This document shows, piece after piece, positions 50,269 to 60,469 of a stretch of 64,000 nucleotides of DNA. The position numbers and the translations under genes are program-made. The DNA is from Flavobacterium kayseriense (lineage in GTDB: Bacteria; Bacteroidota; Bacteroidia; Flavobacteriales; Flavobacteriaceae), in contig NZ_JACRUI010000001.1 of NCBI RefSeq assembly GCF_014305095.1, positions 317,197 through 381,196 on the forward strand, written 5' to 3'. The notes below the pieces were generated by a model. The model was given only the letters and a program-made list of their open reading frames with translations, did no database searches and had not been told where the DNA came from. Numbering within the stretch: the first letter of the stretch is position 1; each line of letters opens with the position of its first letter.

Positions 50269-50349
50269 AGCTATTCCTGCTATCCGTTTTATCTTTTTAT
50301 CCTATCTAAAAAACGATAGGACAAAAAGGATATCACTGCTATCAGGGCT
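50269..50349 (+). repeat. Flavobacterium-type intergenic repeat, copy A
   Basis: An 81-bp element starts AGCTATTCCTGCTATCC and ends GCTATCAGGGCT, with a central hairpin (TCCTATC...GATAGGA). It is the inverse of the element at 56941-57020. It sits between a terminator and the PKD gene. Confidence 0.68.
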
Positions 50350-50363
50350 AAAAAAAACTAGCC

Positions 50364-52322
50364 ATGAAACCACTTTTACTCTTTTTCATTTGCCTCAACT
50401 CAACCCTTCTCTTTGCACAAACTAAAGTAAAAGACACCGTTACACGTCGCGCCATCATTGGATACATCCAAAACAAAAATAGCGTTTCATACAAACCTAC
50501 CACACCACCACTAATCCCAATCTCCGGAGCACCAAAACCCAGCTATTCCTATCTATGGGAAATGGGCGACGGACATTACAGCAAGGAAGCCGAACCCAAA
50601 CACGTGTACAAAAACAAAGGAACTTATAACACCAAACTATCCGTAACCAACAATTACGACAACGGAAAACCACCTGCTATCCGACCAAAAAAAGTGGTTA
50701 TCAATGAAATCTCTACTGAAAAATACAACGAAATCGCTTCTATAGAAGATCAAAACGGATTTACCATTCAAAAAAATTGCGACCCTATTCCCGATCAGGA
50801 AATAGTGGTAATCATGAGCTATCAAAACCTAGAGAACTACGTTGCCGATGGGAAACTGTATCTCTTTTACAACGAAAAACAATTTAAAAACAACAATTTT
50901 GAACTAGCTGATCTTCGCACCTATGCTGGCGAAAGTGAAGTACAAGAAAATAATTTTGCCGCAGTAAATGCCATAGAGGACTCGCACACCTATCTTGCCT
51001 CATCTAACGTTTTCACTTTGGCCACAGCCCAAAAATACCAAAAAACCACCACACAAATCGACTTAGACCAAACCCTACTAGAGGCCAATAAAATGTACAA
51101 AAACGTTTCTATTCTAGAATTTGATGGCGCCAATCCTAAAGAAACTCGCAATGTATTTTATACCCTAAAAACAACTCCCGAAATGATCAAAGATACCAGT
51201 GCAACCGTGACCATGCGCGGCATTTTTGTCCCAAATCGAAGTTTTAAAAACCACAAAGTAGTCAACCTCGAGATGGAAATAGTAACCTCACACGACCCCA
51301 ATAAAATGGGCTCCAACGGAAGTTTCTTAAATTATAGGTTAGTGCGCTTTAAACGAGTAAATTTTAAAACTCGTTTTCAAAACAATGGCGAAGGTCCCGC
51401 TAGAATGATTCGTCTAGAAACGGATATTCCTGACATGTTTGACAAAAAAACCTTCAAGGTAGAAGACATGTATCCCAAATGCCCCATCTGTCCAAAAGGA
51501 GAGGAACCAACCGTGAGTTGCCTCGACACTATCATAAAAAAAGATCAAATATTTTTTACCTTCAAAAACATTTATTTGCCTGGAAGCGAGCAAAAAAACG
51601 TCACCGAAAAGGACAGCACTAAAGGTTTTGTAAAGTATTCTATGAAATTCAACAAGGACTTTCACAAAGTAAATACAAAAAGTAAAACGGCAATTATATT
51701 TGACAAAAACGAACCCATTATTACCAACTACGCCACCACCCGATTTTTACCCGGAATTTCTATTGGTGCCAAAGCAGGTTACAACTACTTCCCTAGCTTG
51801 AACAATTCGACCAGTTATTTTGTAGGAGCCACAATTTCGCCTTATAAATCGTATCGCTATTACTGGCAAGCTGAGTTTCAAAATAGCTTTCACAACTATA
51901 CTGCAGCAAGTACTTCAACAGATGTTCTCATTCAGAATACTGCTGGAATCGATCAATTGCAACGCACTACCAATACTACCACAAACACCACCATCAACAT
52001 GGAAATCCCATTGTTGATGCGTTACAACATCAACAATTTTATTGGTATTGGAGCCGGGATTCAAGGGAACATTAACGCATCCGAAAAACAAGAACAATCT
52101 ACCAGAATCGATTTGTATGAAAATGACAAACCAGCTACGTTATTGACTACTACGGAAGACGCCATAGCTACAAGCAACAGTTTTACTAATTTTAAAGCCG
52201 GTTTATTGTTTGACTTGACAGTGGGCGCGGCGCGCATTGGCCCAAGTGCAGGAGTGCGATATGTGGTAAACTTCAAAGAAAATTTCAACTATTTGCAATT
52301 TTACGGCATTTGGAAATTTTAA
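50364..52322 (+). CDS. PKD-domain protein with outer membrane beta-barrel
   Basis: The 652-residue protein has a signal peptide (KPLLLFFICLNSTLLFAQ) and one PKD/Ig-like domain (about 58-98, SYSYLWEMGDGHYSKEAEP and KHVYKNKGTYN). A long beta-rich region leads to a C-terminal barrel-like part (GISIGAKAGYNYFPSL to the terminal FYGIWKF). The arrangement suggests a surface or adhesion-linked outer membrane protein. It is not preceded by an ECF box. It is the first of a cluster with the CHAT gene 225 bp downstream. Confidence 0.65.
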   Translation: MKPLLLFFICLNSTLLFAQTKVKDTVTRRAIIGYIQNKNSVSYKPTTPPLIPISGAPKPSYSYLWEMGDGHYSKEAEPKHVYKNKGTYNTKLSVTNNYDNGKPPAIRPKKVVINEISTEKYNEIASIEDQNGFTIQKNCDPIPDQEIVVIMSYQNLENYVADGKLYLFYNEKQFKNNNFELADLRTYAGESEVQENNFAAVNAIEDSHTYLASSNVFTLATAQKYQKTTTQIDLDQTLLEANKMYKNVSILEFDGANPKETRNVFYTLKTTPEMIKDTSATVTMRGIFVPNRSFKNHKVVNLEMEIVTSHDPNKMGSNGSFLNYRLVRFKRVNFKTRFQNNGEGPARMIRLETDIPDMFDKKTFKVEDMYPKCPICPKGEEPTVSCLDTIIKKDQIFFTFKNIYLPGSEQKNVTEKDSTKGFVKYSMKFNKDFHKVNTKSKTAIIFDKNEPIITNYATTRFLPGISIGAKAGYNYFPSLNNSTSYFVGATISPYKSYRYYWQAEFQNSFHNYTAASTSTDVLIQNTAGIDQLQRTTNTTTNTTINMEIPLLMRYNINNFIGIGAGIQGNINASEKQEQSTRIDLYENDKPATLLTTTEDAIATSNSFTNFKAGLLFDLTVGAARIGPSAGVRYVVNFKENFNYLQFYGIWKF

Positions 52323-52547
52323 AAAACTAATTTTCTAATTGACGACAATCACTAAACATATCAATTTGCTTTTAAAATTACAGTCCTAAATCACGAACAT
52401 TTAAAAATTGGAACGGAGTCGAAAACCCTCTAATCAAATCAATAATAGATAAAAATGGACCTCTGCTCGATTTGAGAAACGTAGTAATCTTGCATTTTCC
52501 ATGTACAAACGACAAACCCAGCTATTAATGCTGTCCAAGAATAACTG

Positions 52548-55154
52548 ATGACAAAATACTTTTTACTCTTTCTGTATTTCACAACGCTGCTAAGCTTCGG
52601 GCAACAAACGCCTGCTCTAGAAGATAAAATATATGATGCAGTTGATTCTTTTACTACCAATCCATCAGTCCAAAACCTACAAAAACTAGAGTCGTACAGC
52701 AAGAGCCTTTCGACCAACACCAAAAACAAAAACGTACTACTCGCTCTTGTTGTTCTGAATTGCAATAAAGGCTACTATGAAAACAGTTTTGGTAAAACAG
52801 CCAAAGCCATTTCGAGCTACGAAAAAGCATGGAATATATACCAGAAAAACAAACTCTCCAATTATGACATCACCGAATATGCGTTAAAACCACTCGGGAA
52901 TCTGTACACACTCATAGGCGATTACAACAATGCCGAAAACATTATCAAACAATATTATTTTGTTGCCAGTCAAGAAAAAAACGAAGCCCAAAAGCAAGCC
53001 GCCGTGCTCAACCTGTCTAATGTCTATCAAAATACGGGACGCATCGATCAAGCCATCGGTCTGCTGGAACAAACTATCCGTACAGACCGCTTAACCAAGA
53101 TTCAAAAAGGGCTTTTGTACAACAATTTGGGTTCTAATTATTTCTTGAATACACAAGCTAATATCATGCAACCCCTAGCTTTTGAAAATGCTGAAAATGC
53201 TTTTTTGAAAGCCGCTAGTTTACTCGAAAAAGAAACCTCGCAATATGAAGCTTTGACCAATAGTTATTCTAATTTATCTCAACTAAAATTAGCACGAAAT
53301 GACCCTGATCAGGCATTGTTTTTTTATACGCAAGCCAAGCAAACTTTCGAAAAAATCAACAATCCTAATCCACGGAAAAAAGCACAATTGTATTGTGATG
53401 CAGCCAACATCTTTTTTAAACAAGGCAAAATAGCAGCAGCAAACGCGGCACTAAAAACAGTTTTCAAAATTTTAATTCCGTCCTATTCTGATGCAAATCA
53501 AAGCTTACCCAAAAAAACTTCGCTTTATGCCGAGACGATTCTCCTAGATGCATTAGACTTACAATCCGAATTGTTTTTGGCGCAAAGCCAGCCTAAAAAA
53601 GTATTAGAAAGTTACGCACTTGCCTTTCATATCGAAGATTTATTTCAATCGCTATTGGTCTATGAAAACTCCAAAATTATAATCCAAATGCGGAATCGAA
53701 TACGAACCGAAAAGTGCATTGCTATTTACCAAACCCTATTCGAAAAAGAAAACAAGACATTGTACCTAGAAAGCGCTTTTGTACTAGCCGAAAAAACAAA
53801 ATCGATCGTTCTCAAAAACAGTTTAACTAGCAAAGAATTGCAATCAGCAGAAGAGCAATCCATCGTAGAACAACTACAAAACTGCAATACAATAATCATA
53901 AAAGAACAACAAAAAGGAGCTACAGCAACTCTTGCTAAAATAAATGAAGCCGTAAAAAAACAAAATGAACTCATGTTGGTTTTAAAGGAAATCCAATCCA
54001 AAAGAGACAAGCAATCAACAGCGGATATTGACATAAAAAAATTATTTAGTAAGCTCGAAAACGACAAGGCCATTATGATCGAATATTTCTCTGGCTACCA
54101 CAACACTTATTCGTTCACGCTTCAAGAACATCAGATCACGCTTCGCTTATTTAGCAACGACGCGCATACCGCGGTTAAAATTGTACAGTTTATAGACTAT
54201 TTTAATGATGCCAACGCTATTTCTAATGATGTCTTGGGCTACAATCATTATGGTAATATAGCCTATCAATTATTACAACTTCCAGCAGGATCAACGTACA
54301 AAAACTTATTCATCATTCCCGATGGTGTTTTAAACTTTTTGCCATTTGAGGCTTTAATTACAAAGGAAACCGCAACGACTAATTTTGCCAAAATGCATTA
54401 TTTAGTAAACGATTATGTCATTGGGTACAACAGTTCGGCTACTTTTTATTTGGAAGACCACAAGCCACAAAAGCACGATAAAAACATTTTGGGAGTCTTT
54501 CCTGTTTTTGCCAATAGCAATTATGAATTGAGCTTCTCCAAAAAAGAATTAGCGGCGATAAAAAAGAATTTTGAAGGGACTTACTTTGAAAACGCTGCTG
54601 CTACCTTTAACAACTTCAAGAAAAACGCAGCCAACTATTCCATTTTGCATTTATCCACTCACGCGTCCTCGGGTGATTTAGAAACTGCCGCGAGCATCAA
54701 GTTTAGCGATCAAGAAGTGTTGTATTCGGAATTATACAATATGAACATCAACCCAGATTTAGTGGTTTTGAGTGCTTGCGAAACAGGCATAGGCAAACTA
54801 TTTAAAGCCGAAGGTGCCATGAGCGTCGCAAGAGGTTTTCAATTTGCAGGAGCTAAAAATTTGTTGTTTTCATTATGGCGCGTCAATGATTATACTACCG
54901 CTGCTTTTATGGAGCAATTTTACAACAATATAAAAAACGGACAGTCCTTTATGGAGGCCAACCATCAAGCAAAACTAGATTTCCTTACAGATACTACCAT
55001 TCCAAATGCCAAAAAATCGCCTTACTACTGGAGTGCATTTGTGTACTATGGAAGTCTAGAAACGGATGCCAAATCAACAAATTACTGGTATTATGGTATT
55101 GGTTTTCTAATTCTAATTAGCTTATTTTTGATTTATATTCGAAAGAGAAAATGA
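52548..55154 (+). CDS. Exported TPR-CHAT protease-like protein with C-terminal anchor
   Basis: The 868-residue protein has a signal peptide (KYFLLFLYFTTLLSFG) and a TPR-rich region (about 30-330). A C-terminal CHAT domain (about 560-820) has the His-Cys dyad visible as HLSTHASSG (His705) and VLSACETGIG (Cys744), followed by SVARGFQFAGAKNLLFSLWR. A terminal membrane helix ends in IYIRKRK. CHAT domains are caspase-related peptidases. With an N-terminal export signal and C-terminal anchor, the CHAT would face the periplasm, unlike the cytoplasmic CHAT effectors of CRISPR type III-E (TPR-CHAT). Its stop overlaps the retropepsin gene by 4 nt. Confidence 0.85.
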   Translation: MTKYFLLFLYFTTLLSFGQQTPALEDKIYDAVDSFTTNPSVQNLQKLESYSKSLSTNTKNKNVLLALVVLNCNKGYYENSFGKTAKAISSYEKAWNIYQKNKLSNYDITEYALKPLGNLYTLIGDYNNAENIIKQYYFVASQEKNEAQKQAAVLNLSNVYQNTGRIDQAIGLLEQTIRTDRLTKIQKGLLYNNLGSNYFLNTQANIMQPLAFENAENAFLKAASLLEKETSQYEALTNSYSNLSQLKLARNDPDQALFFYTQAKQTFEKINNPNPRKKAQLYCDAANIFFKQGKIAAANAALKTVFKILIPSYSDANQSLPKKTSLYAETILLDALDLQSELFLAQSQPKKVLESYALAFHIEDLFQSLLVYENSKIIIQMRNRIRTEKCIAIYQTLFEKENKTLYLESAFVLAEKTKSIVLKNSLTSKELQSAEEQSIVEQLQNCNTIIIKEQQKGATATLAKINEAVKKQNELMLVLKEIQSKRDKQSTADIDIKKLFSKLENDKAIMIEYFSGYHNTYSFTLQEHQITLRLFSNDAHTAVKIVQFIDYFNDANAISNDVLGYNHYGNIAYQLLQLPAGSTYKNLFIIPDGVLNFLPFEALITKETATTNFAKMHYLVNDYVIGYNSSATFYLEDHKPQKHDKNILGVFPVFANSNYELSFSKKELAAIKKNFEGTYFENAAATFNNFKKNAANYSILHLSTHASSGDLETAASIKFSDQEVLYSELYNMNINPDLVVLSACETGIGKLFKAEGAMSVARGFQFAGAKNLLFSLWRVNDYTTAAFMEQFYNNIKNGQSFMEANHQAKLDFLTDTTIPNAKKSPYYWSAFVYYGSLETDAKSTNYWYYGIGFLILISLFLIYIRKRK

Positions 55155-55591
55155 AAAACCTACCTGATTTCCTTAAAAAGGAACTGTACACTAAAATAAA
55201 ATTTAAGCTTTCAAAAACACAACATTTACTAATAAGCGCTAAGATTAATGGAGTAGTAGGTAATTTTATTCTTGACACAGGCGCTTCTAACAGCTGTGTT
55301 GGTTTCGAAAGCGTTTCTTTATTTCATCTAGATCCAAAAGAATCTATGACCAAAGCCTCAGGAGCAGGAGCAACAGGAATGCACACGCAAATTGCACCCA
55401 ATACTGAACTGCAGTTAGGTCGATGGAAAAGCAGTATGATAGAGCTAGTCATTTTTGATTTAAGCCATGTAAACGAGGCCTTAGTTGCCCATAAGTCCAA
55501 AACAGTTCATGGCATCATAGGTGCAGATGTTTTACTAAAGGGGAAAGCCATTATAGATTACTACAATCATTACCTATACCTACAAAAATAA
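55151..55591 (+). CDS. Retropepsin-like aspartic protease
   Basis: The 146-residue protein has the catalytic FILDTGASNSCV (Asp42) and the flap/hydrophobic pattern TVHGIIGADVLLKGKAIIDY, typical of a single-domain retropepsin that acts as a dimer. No signal peptide is seen, so it would be cytoplasmic or exported in another way. It is translationally coupled with the CHAT gene (ATGA overlap), which suggests the two proteases cooperate. A bidirectional terminator follows. Confidence 0.82.
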   Translation: MKNLPDFLKKELYTKIKFKLSKTQHLLISAKINGVVGNFILDTGASNSCVGFESVSLFHLDPKESMTKASGAGATGMHTQIAPNTELQLGRWKSSMIELVIFDLSHVNEALVAHKSKTVHGIIGADVLLKGKAIIDYYNHYLYLQK

Positions 55592-55594
55592 AAA

Positions 55595-55624
55595 AACCAC
55601 CTATGGATTTAGGTGGTTTTTTTA
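55595..55624. terminator. Bidirectional terminator between retropepsin and sucB
   Basis: AACCACCT (55595-55602) and AGGTGGTT (55611-55618) with T on the right; genes converge here. Confidence 0.82.
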
Positions 55625-55641
55625 TTTATAACATGCGAATC

Positions 55642-56868
55642 TTACAATTCAAATGCTTTTTTAGGATTGTTGTCTAATAGCAATTCCATTGGGTTTTCTA
55701 AAGCTTCTTTAACAGCTACTAAGAAACCAACTGATTCACGACCATCAATGATACGGTGATCATAAGATAAAGCTACGTACATCATTGGGTGAATTTCTAC
55801 TTTACCATTTACAGCAATAGGACGCTCGATAATGTTGTGCATTCCAAGGATTCCTGATTGTGGAGGATTGATAATTGGTGTAGACAACATAGAACCAAAT
55901 ACACCACCGTTAGTGATTGTAAACGTTCCACCAGTCATATCATCAACTGTAATTTGTCCATCACGTGCTCTAATAGCTAATCTTTTGATATCAGCTTCTA
56001 CACCACGGAAAGTCAAATTCTCTGCATTACGAACAACAGGAACCATTAAACCTTTTGGTCCTGATACTGCGATAGAGATATCACAGAAATCGTAAGCGAT
56101 TTTATAATCACCATCCATCATAGAGTTTACATCTGGATATAATTTTAATGCTCTTGTTACCGCTTTAGTAAAGAAAGACATGTATCCTAGACCTACACCA
56201 CCGTGCTTCGCTTTGAACTCATCTTTATACTGATTACGGATAATGTTGATTGGCGTCATGTTTACTTCGTTAAAAGTAGTTAACATAGCCGTTTCGTTTT
56301 TGGCAGCTACTAAACGCTCTGCTACTTTACGACGCAACATTGATAATTTTGTACGCTCTTGCCCACGGCTTCCACCTGTAGGAGTTCCCATTGATGGTAC
56401 TGCATTTACAGCATCATCTTTAGTAATTCTACCGTCTTTACCAGTTCCTGTTACAGCTGCTGGAGCGATATTTTTTTCGTCTAATATTTTTTTTGCTGCT
56501 GGAGACGGTGTTCCTGAAGCGTAAGTTGCTACTGGTGCCGCTGCTACTGGTGCTGGTGCTGCTTTTGGAGCTTCGGCAACTGGTGCTGCCGCAGGCGCTG
56601 CCGCTGCTGGAGCTGAACCTTCTGGTTTAGCTGCTGCTGTATCAATTAAACAAACCACTGCTCCTACTGCTACCGCATCTCCCTCTTCGGCTTTTAATGT
56701 GATTATTCCACTTGCTTCAGCAGGTAGTTCAAGAGTTGCTTTATCAGAATCAACCTCAGCGATCGCTTGGTCTTTTTCTACGTAATCTCCGTCTTTTACT
56801 AACCAAGTTGCAATTTCAACTTCTTTAATAGATTCCCCTGGTGATGGAACTTTCATTTCTAAAATCAT
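55642..56868 (-). CDS. sucB: 2-oxoglutarate dehydrogenase E2, dihydrolipoyl succinyltransferase
   Basis: The 408-residue protein has an N-terminal lipoyl domain with [12 protein letters not shown] (lipoyl Lys43), an Ala/Pro-rich linker and a peripheral subunit-binding domain (about 120-155). The catalytic acyltransferase domain carries YDHRIIDG (His371). It transfers the succinyl group in the TCA cycle. It lies downstream of sucA in the same minus-strand direction; a short repeat element interrupts the pair. Confidence 0.96.
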   Translation of the reverse strand: MILEMKVPSPGESIKEVEIATWLVKDGDYVEKDQAIAEVDSDKATLELPAEASGIITLKAEEGDAVAVGAVVCLIDTAAAKPEGSAPAAAAPAAAPVAEAPKAAPAPVAAAPVATYASGTPSPAAKKILDEKNIAPAAVTGTGKDGRITKDDAVNAVPSMGTPTGGSRGQERTKLSMLRRKVAERLVAAKNETAMLTTFNEVNMTPINIIRNQYKDEFKAKHGGVGLGYMSFFTKAVTRALKLYPDVNSMMDGDYKIAYDFCDISIAVSGPKGLMVPVVRNAENLTFRGVEADIKRLAIRARDGQITVDDMTGGTFTITNGGVFGSMLSTPIINPPQSGILGMHNIIERPIAVNGKVEIHPMMYVALSYDHRIIDGRESVGFLVAVKEALENPMELLLDNNPKKAFEL

Positions 56869-56940
56869 GTCCTTATATTTTAAATTATGAATTTTAATTT
56901 TCTTTGTAATTATAAATCTTTATTCTGTGCCTATGGCCCT

Positions 56941-57020
56941 AGCCCTGATGGCAGCGGCATCCTTTTTTTCCTGAACTTTTTTCAGGATAAAAAAGATATA
57001 GCGAACAGCAGGAAATAGCT
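56941..57020 (-). repeat. Flavobacterium-type intergenic repeat, copy B
   Basis: This 80-bp element is the inverse of copy A: it starts AGCCCTGATGGC and ends GGAAATAGCT, with a TCCTGAA-CTTTT-TTCAGGA hairpin at 56969-56987. It sits between sucA and sucB, where it may reduce read-through. Confidence 0.68.
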
Positions 57021-57031
57021 CCTAATTATTT

Positions 57032-59806
57032 TTATCTAAATAAATCTTTATCAAATACCATTTTAATAGCATCGGCATGACGGCGTTTTGCTCTTGTATA
57101 ACTTCCTGATGCTGGTGCTGAATACGCTTTTAACGAAGCTAATCTCCATTTTACTAGATCGAAGTTCATTAACATAAAGCTGTATGCTCCCATATTTTTA
57201 GGCTCTTCCTGCGCCCAAACATAATCATCGGCATTTGGATACTGTGCAATAATAGCTTTTAACTGCTCTACTGGCAATGGAAATAATTGCTCGATTCGAA
57301 CAACTGCTACATCTGTACGTCCATTGTTTTCGCGCTCTGCGGTGATATCATAATAGAATTTACCTGTAACGAAAACTAATGTTTTCACATCGGCTTTATT
57401 TACCGTGGTATCATCGATTGTTTCTTGGAAACTACCTGAAGTAAAATCTTCTATGGAAGACACACATCTAGGGTCACGCAATAAACTCTTAGGTGTAAAT
57501 ACAATTAAAGGCTTACGGAACGTAGTTTTCATTTGTCGTCTCAACAAGTGAAAAAAGTTAGCTGGAGTAGTGCAATCTGCTACATACATATTGTGTCTTG
57601 CACACAACTGTAAATAACGCTCCATACGTGCTGATGAGTGCTCTGCTCCTTGCCCTTCGTATCCGTGAGGTAGTAACATTACGATTCCGTTTTGATTGTT
57701 CCATTTGTCTTCTCCACAAGAGATGTATTGGTCAATCATAATTTGAGCTCCGTTTGAGAAATCTCCAAATTGTGCTTCCCAAATCGTTAGGGTATTTGGA
57801 CTTGCTAACGCATATCCGTAATCAAAACCTAAAACACCATATTCTGATAGTAATGAATTGTAAATATTAAATTTACCTTTTGATCCTTCTAGACTATCAA
57901 TCAAGGTTACTTCTTCCTCAGACTCTTCTACTTTCACTACAGCGTGACGGTGTGAAAAAGTCCCACGCTCTACGTCCTGCCCAGAAATACGTACATCGTA
58001 TCCTTCTTGTAGTAAAGACCCATAAGCAAGGTGCTCACCCATGGCCCAGTCGAGTTTGTCTGTTTCAAAAAACATTGTTTTTCTGTCGTTGATCAGCTTT
58101 TGGATCTTGCTGATAAACTTTTTATCTTTTGGCAAATTACAAACCGCATTGGCTACTTGAGTCAATCCTTCTTTTGTATATGCTGTATCAACTTTTAGCA
58201 ACATTTTATCGTTAGAAACTTGTTCAAAACCTTTCCATTCGTTTTGCATGAATGGAGTAATGATTGTCAAGTCTTTTTTACGAGAAGCCTCTAAATTTTG
58301 ATCTAAATTATCTTTGTATTCTTTCTCTAATGACTTTACTAAACCTGCATCGATCACCCCTTCAGACAACAGCTTTTCAGCATAAATGTCTCTTGGGTTT
58401 TGATGTTTAGCAATAAGTTTATACAATACTGGCTGTGTAAAACGAGGCTCATCGCCTTCATTGTGTCCGTATTTTCTATATCCTAATAAATCGATGAATA
58501 CGTCACGACCAAATTTCATTCTGAAATCTAAAGCAAATTGCATCGCATGAACCACAGATTCAGCATCATCAGCATTTACATGTAATACTGGAGACAAAGT
58601 TACTTTAGCAACATCCGTACAATAAGTAGAGGAACGAGCGTCTAGGTAGTTGGTTGTAAATCCTACTTGATTATTAATCACAATATGGATAGTACCGCCT
58701 GTTTTATAACCATCTAGTTGCGCCATTTGTACGATCTCGTACAAAATTCCTTGGCCTGCAATTGCTGCATCACCGTGAACTGCAATAGGCAATACCTTAG
58801 AGAAATCATCTCCAAAGTGCTTGTCTTGTTTTGCTCTTGTTATTCCTTCAATCACCGCTCCTACTGTCTCTAAGTGAGAGGGGTTAGGCGCTAAATTGAT
58901 ATTTATTTTTTTTCCTGTGCTTGTAATTTTATCAGCTGTAAGTCCTAAGTGGTATTTTACATCCCCATCAAAATATTCTTTGTCATAATCTTTACCATCA
59001 AACTCACCAAAAATATCTTGAGTAGACTTACCAAAAATATTAGCTAAAACGTTCAAACGGCCACGGTGTGCCATTCCCATCACAAATTGCTCTACTCCTT
59101 GCTCAGCAGCGCTTTCGATTAAAGTATGCAAAGCAGGTATGATCGATTCTCCACCTTCAAGAGAAAAACGTTTTTGACCCACATATTTAGTGTGCAAAAA
59201 GTTCTCAAAAGAAACTGCTTCGTTCAATTTTGAAAGAATCGTTTTTTTCTTCTCTACTGAAAAAGAAGGTTGGTTATCGTTAACTGTTAGTCTATCTTGA
59301 ATCCATTGTACAATTTCAGGTTTTCTGATATACATGTATTCGATACCGATGTGTTGACAATAAATTGAATCTAAATGTTTAATTATATCTGATAGAGAAC
59401 ATGGTGCAATACCAATAACTCTAGCGGCATCAAATACAACCCCAAGATCTGCAGAAGAAAGTCCGAAATTTTCAATATCTAGCGTAGGAGAAAATCTTCT
59501 TCTATCTCTCACTGGATTTGTTTTTGTAAACAAATGTCCGCGAACGCGATATCCTTCAATTAATTTTAAAACATCAAATTCTTTCTGAAGTTTTTCTGAA
59601 ACATTACTACTCTCCACTGTCCCTGATGCGACATTAGCGATATGACTAACGGCATCTTGCCCGCCGTAAGATTCTTGTCCAAAGTCAAAACCTTGGAAAA
59701 AACTCCTCCAACTTGCTTCTACGCTATCTGGATTCTCAGTGTATTGGTCGTATAATTGTGCGAAAAACTCGGTATGTGCTGCGTTTAAAAATGAAAACCT
59801 ATCCAT
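57032..59806 (-). CDS. sucA: 2-oxoglutarate dehydrogenase E1
   Basis: The 924-residue thiamine-diphosphate enzyme shows the SucA pattern: RGHLFTKTNPVRDRRRF, QFVMGMAHRGRLNVLANIFG, AVHGDAAIAGQG, the AMQFALDFRMKFGRDVFIDL cofactor region and MLLPHGYEGQGAEHSSARME. It decarboxylates 2-oxoglutarate to feed E2. The gene starts divergently from the outer membrane gene at 59924. Confidence 0.97.
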   Translation of the reverse strand: MDRFSFLNAAHTEFFAQLYDQYTENPDSVEASWRSFFQGFDFGQESYGGQDAVSHIANVASGTVESSNVSEKLQKEFDVLKLIEGYRVRGHLFTKTNPVRDRRRFSPTLDIENFGLSSADLGVVFDAARVIGIAPCSLSDIIKHLDSIYCQHIGIEYMYIRKPEIVQWIQDRLTVNDNQPSFSVEKKKTILSKLNEAVSFENFLHTKYVGQKRFSLEGGESIIPALHTLIESAAEQGVEQFVMGMAHRGRLNVLANIFGKSTQDIFGEFDGKDYDKEYFDGDVKYHLGLTADKITSTGKKININLAPNPSHLETVGAVIEGITRAKQDKHFGDDFSKVLPIAVHGDAAIAGQGILYEIVQMAQLDGYKTGGTIHIVINNQVGFTTNYLDARSSTYCTDVAKVTLSPVLHVNADDAESVVHAMQFALDFRMKFGRDVFIDLLGYRKYGHNEGDEPRFTQPVLYKLIAKHQNPRDIYAEKLLSEGVIDAGLVKSLEKEYKDNLDQNLEASRKKDLTIITPFMQNEWKGFEQVSNDKMLLKVDTAYTKEGLTQVANAVCNLPKDKKFISKIQKLINDRKTMFFETDKLDWAMGEHLAYGSLLQEGYDVRISGQDVERGTFSHRHAVVKVEESEEEVTLIDSLEGSKGKFNIYNSLLSEYGVLGFDYGYALASPNTLTIWEAQFGDFSNGAQIMIDQYISCGEDKWNNQNGIVMLLPHGYEGQGAEHSSARMERYLQLCARHNMYVADCTTPANFFHLLRRQMKTTFRKPLIVFTPKSLLRDPRCVSSIEDFTSGSFQETIDDTTVNKADVKTLVFVTGKFYYDITAERENNGRTDVAVVRIEQLFPLPVEQLKAIIAQYPNADDYVWAQEEPKNMGAYSFMLMNFDLVKWRLASLKAYSAPASGSYTRAKRRHADAIKMVFDKDLFR

Positions 59807-59923
59807 AATATTTAGTGAATATACTTTTTGTTAAAATAGTTTGGCAAAAGTACAATAATCCACTAAATTAGCCTTTATTTTAAGTTACTTTTATGTGTTA
59901 AAATGTTAAAAATCTATTAAGTT

Positions 59924-60469
59924 ATGAGTAAAAACAACTTTACTAGCGTTTTAAAAGCAATTCTCATTGTTTTTATTTTATTTATTTCGAATAATTTAAC
60001 AGCACAACAACAATCTTTTTCTTCCAATTCTAATACTGATTTCTGGAACAAAGTGCAATTTGGAGGGGGTCTAGGTCTTAGCCTTGGTTCAGGTTACACG
60101 GATATCAGCGTGGCACCTAGTGCCATTTACAACTTCAACGAATATGTAGCGATGGGTGTTGGGCTGCAGTACACCTACGCAAGTCAAAGAAATTTTTACA
60201 CCTCTAATCTTTATGGAGGTAGTATTATCGCACTATTTAATCCAATACCTGAGATTCAGCTATCTGCAGAGCTAGAGCAATTACGCGTAAATTTGAGAGG
60301 TAGTGGTCAAAATAGCTTTACCAATGATTTCTGGAACACAGGTCTATTCTTAGGTGCTGGATACCGCACTGGGAATGTTACTTTGGGAGCAAGGTATAAT
60401 GTTTTATTCAAGGAAGACAAAGGCGCCTACAGCGATGCTTTCATGCCTTTTGTACGTGTATATTTTTAA
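59924..60469 (+). CDS. Outer membrane beta-barrel protein
   Basis: This 181-residue protein has a signal peptide (cleaved after LTAQ) and a repeating strand pattern with G and aromatic ends (GGGLGLSLGSGYTDISVAPS, ending PFVRVYF), typical of small porin-like barrels. Homologues next to sucA in Flavobacteria have been misnamed alpha-ketoglutarate decarboxylase because of position; the sequence shows no such enzyme. Confidence 0.68.
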   Translation: MSKNNFTSVLKAILIVFILFISNNLTAQQQSFSSNSNTDFWNKVQFGGGLGLSLGSGYTDISVAPSAIYNFNEYVAMGVGLQYTYASQRNFYTSNLYGGSIIALFNPIPEIQLSAELEQLRVNLRGSGQNSFTNDFWNTGLFLGAGYRTGNVTLGARYNVLFKEDKGAYSDAFMPFVRVYF

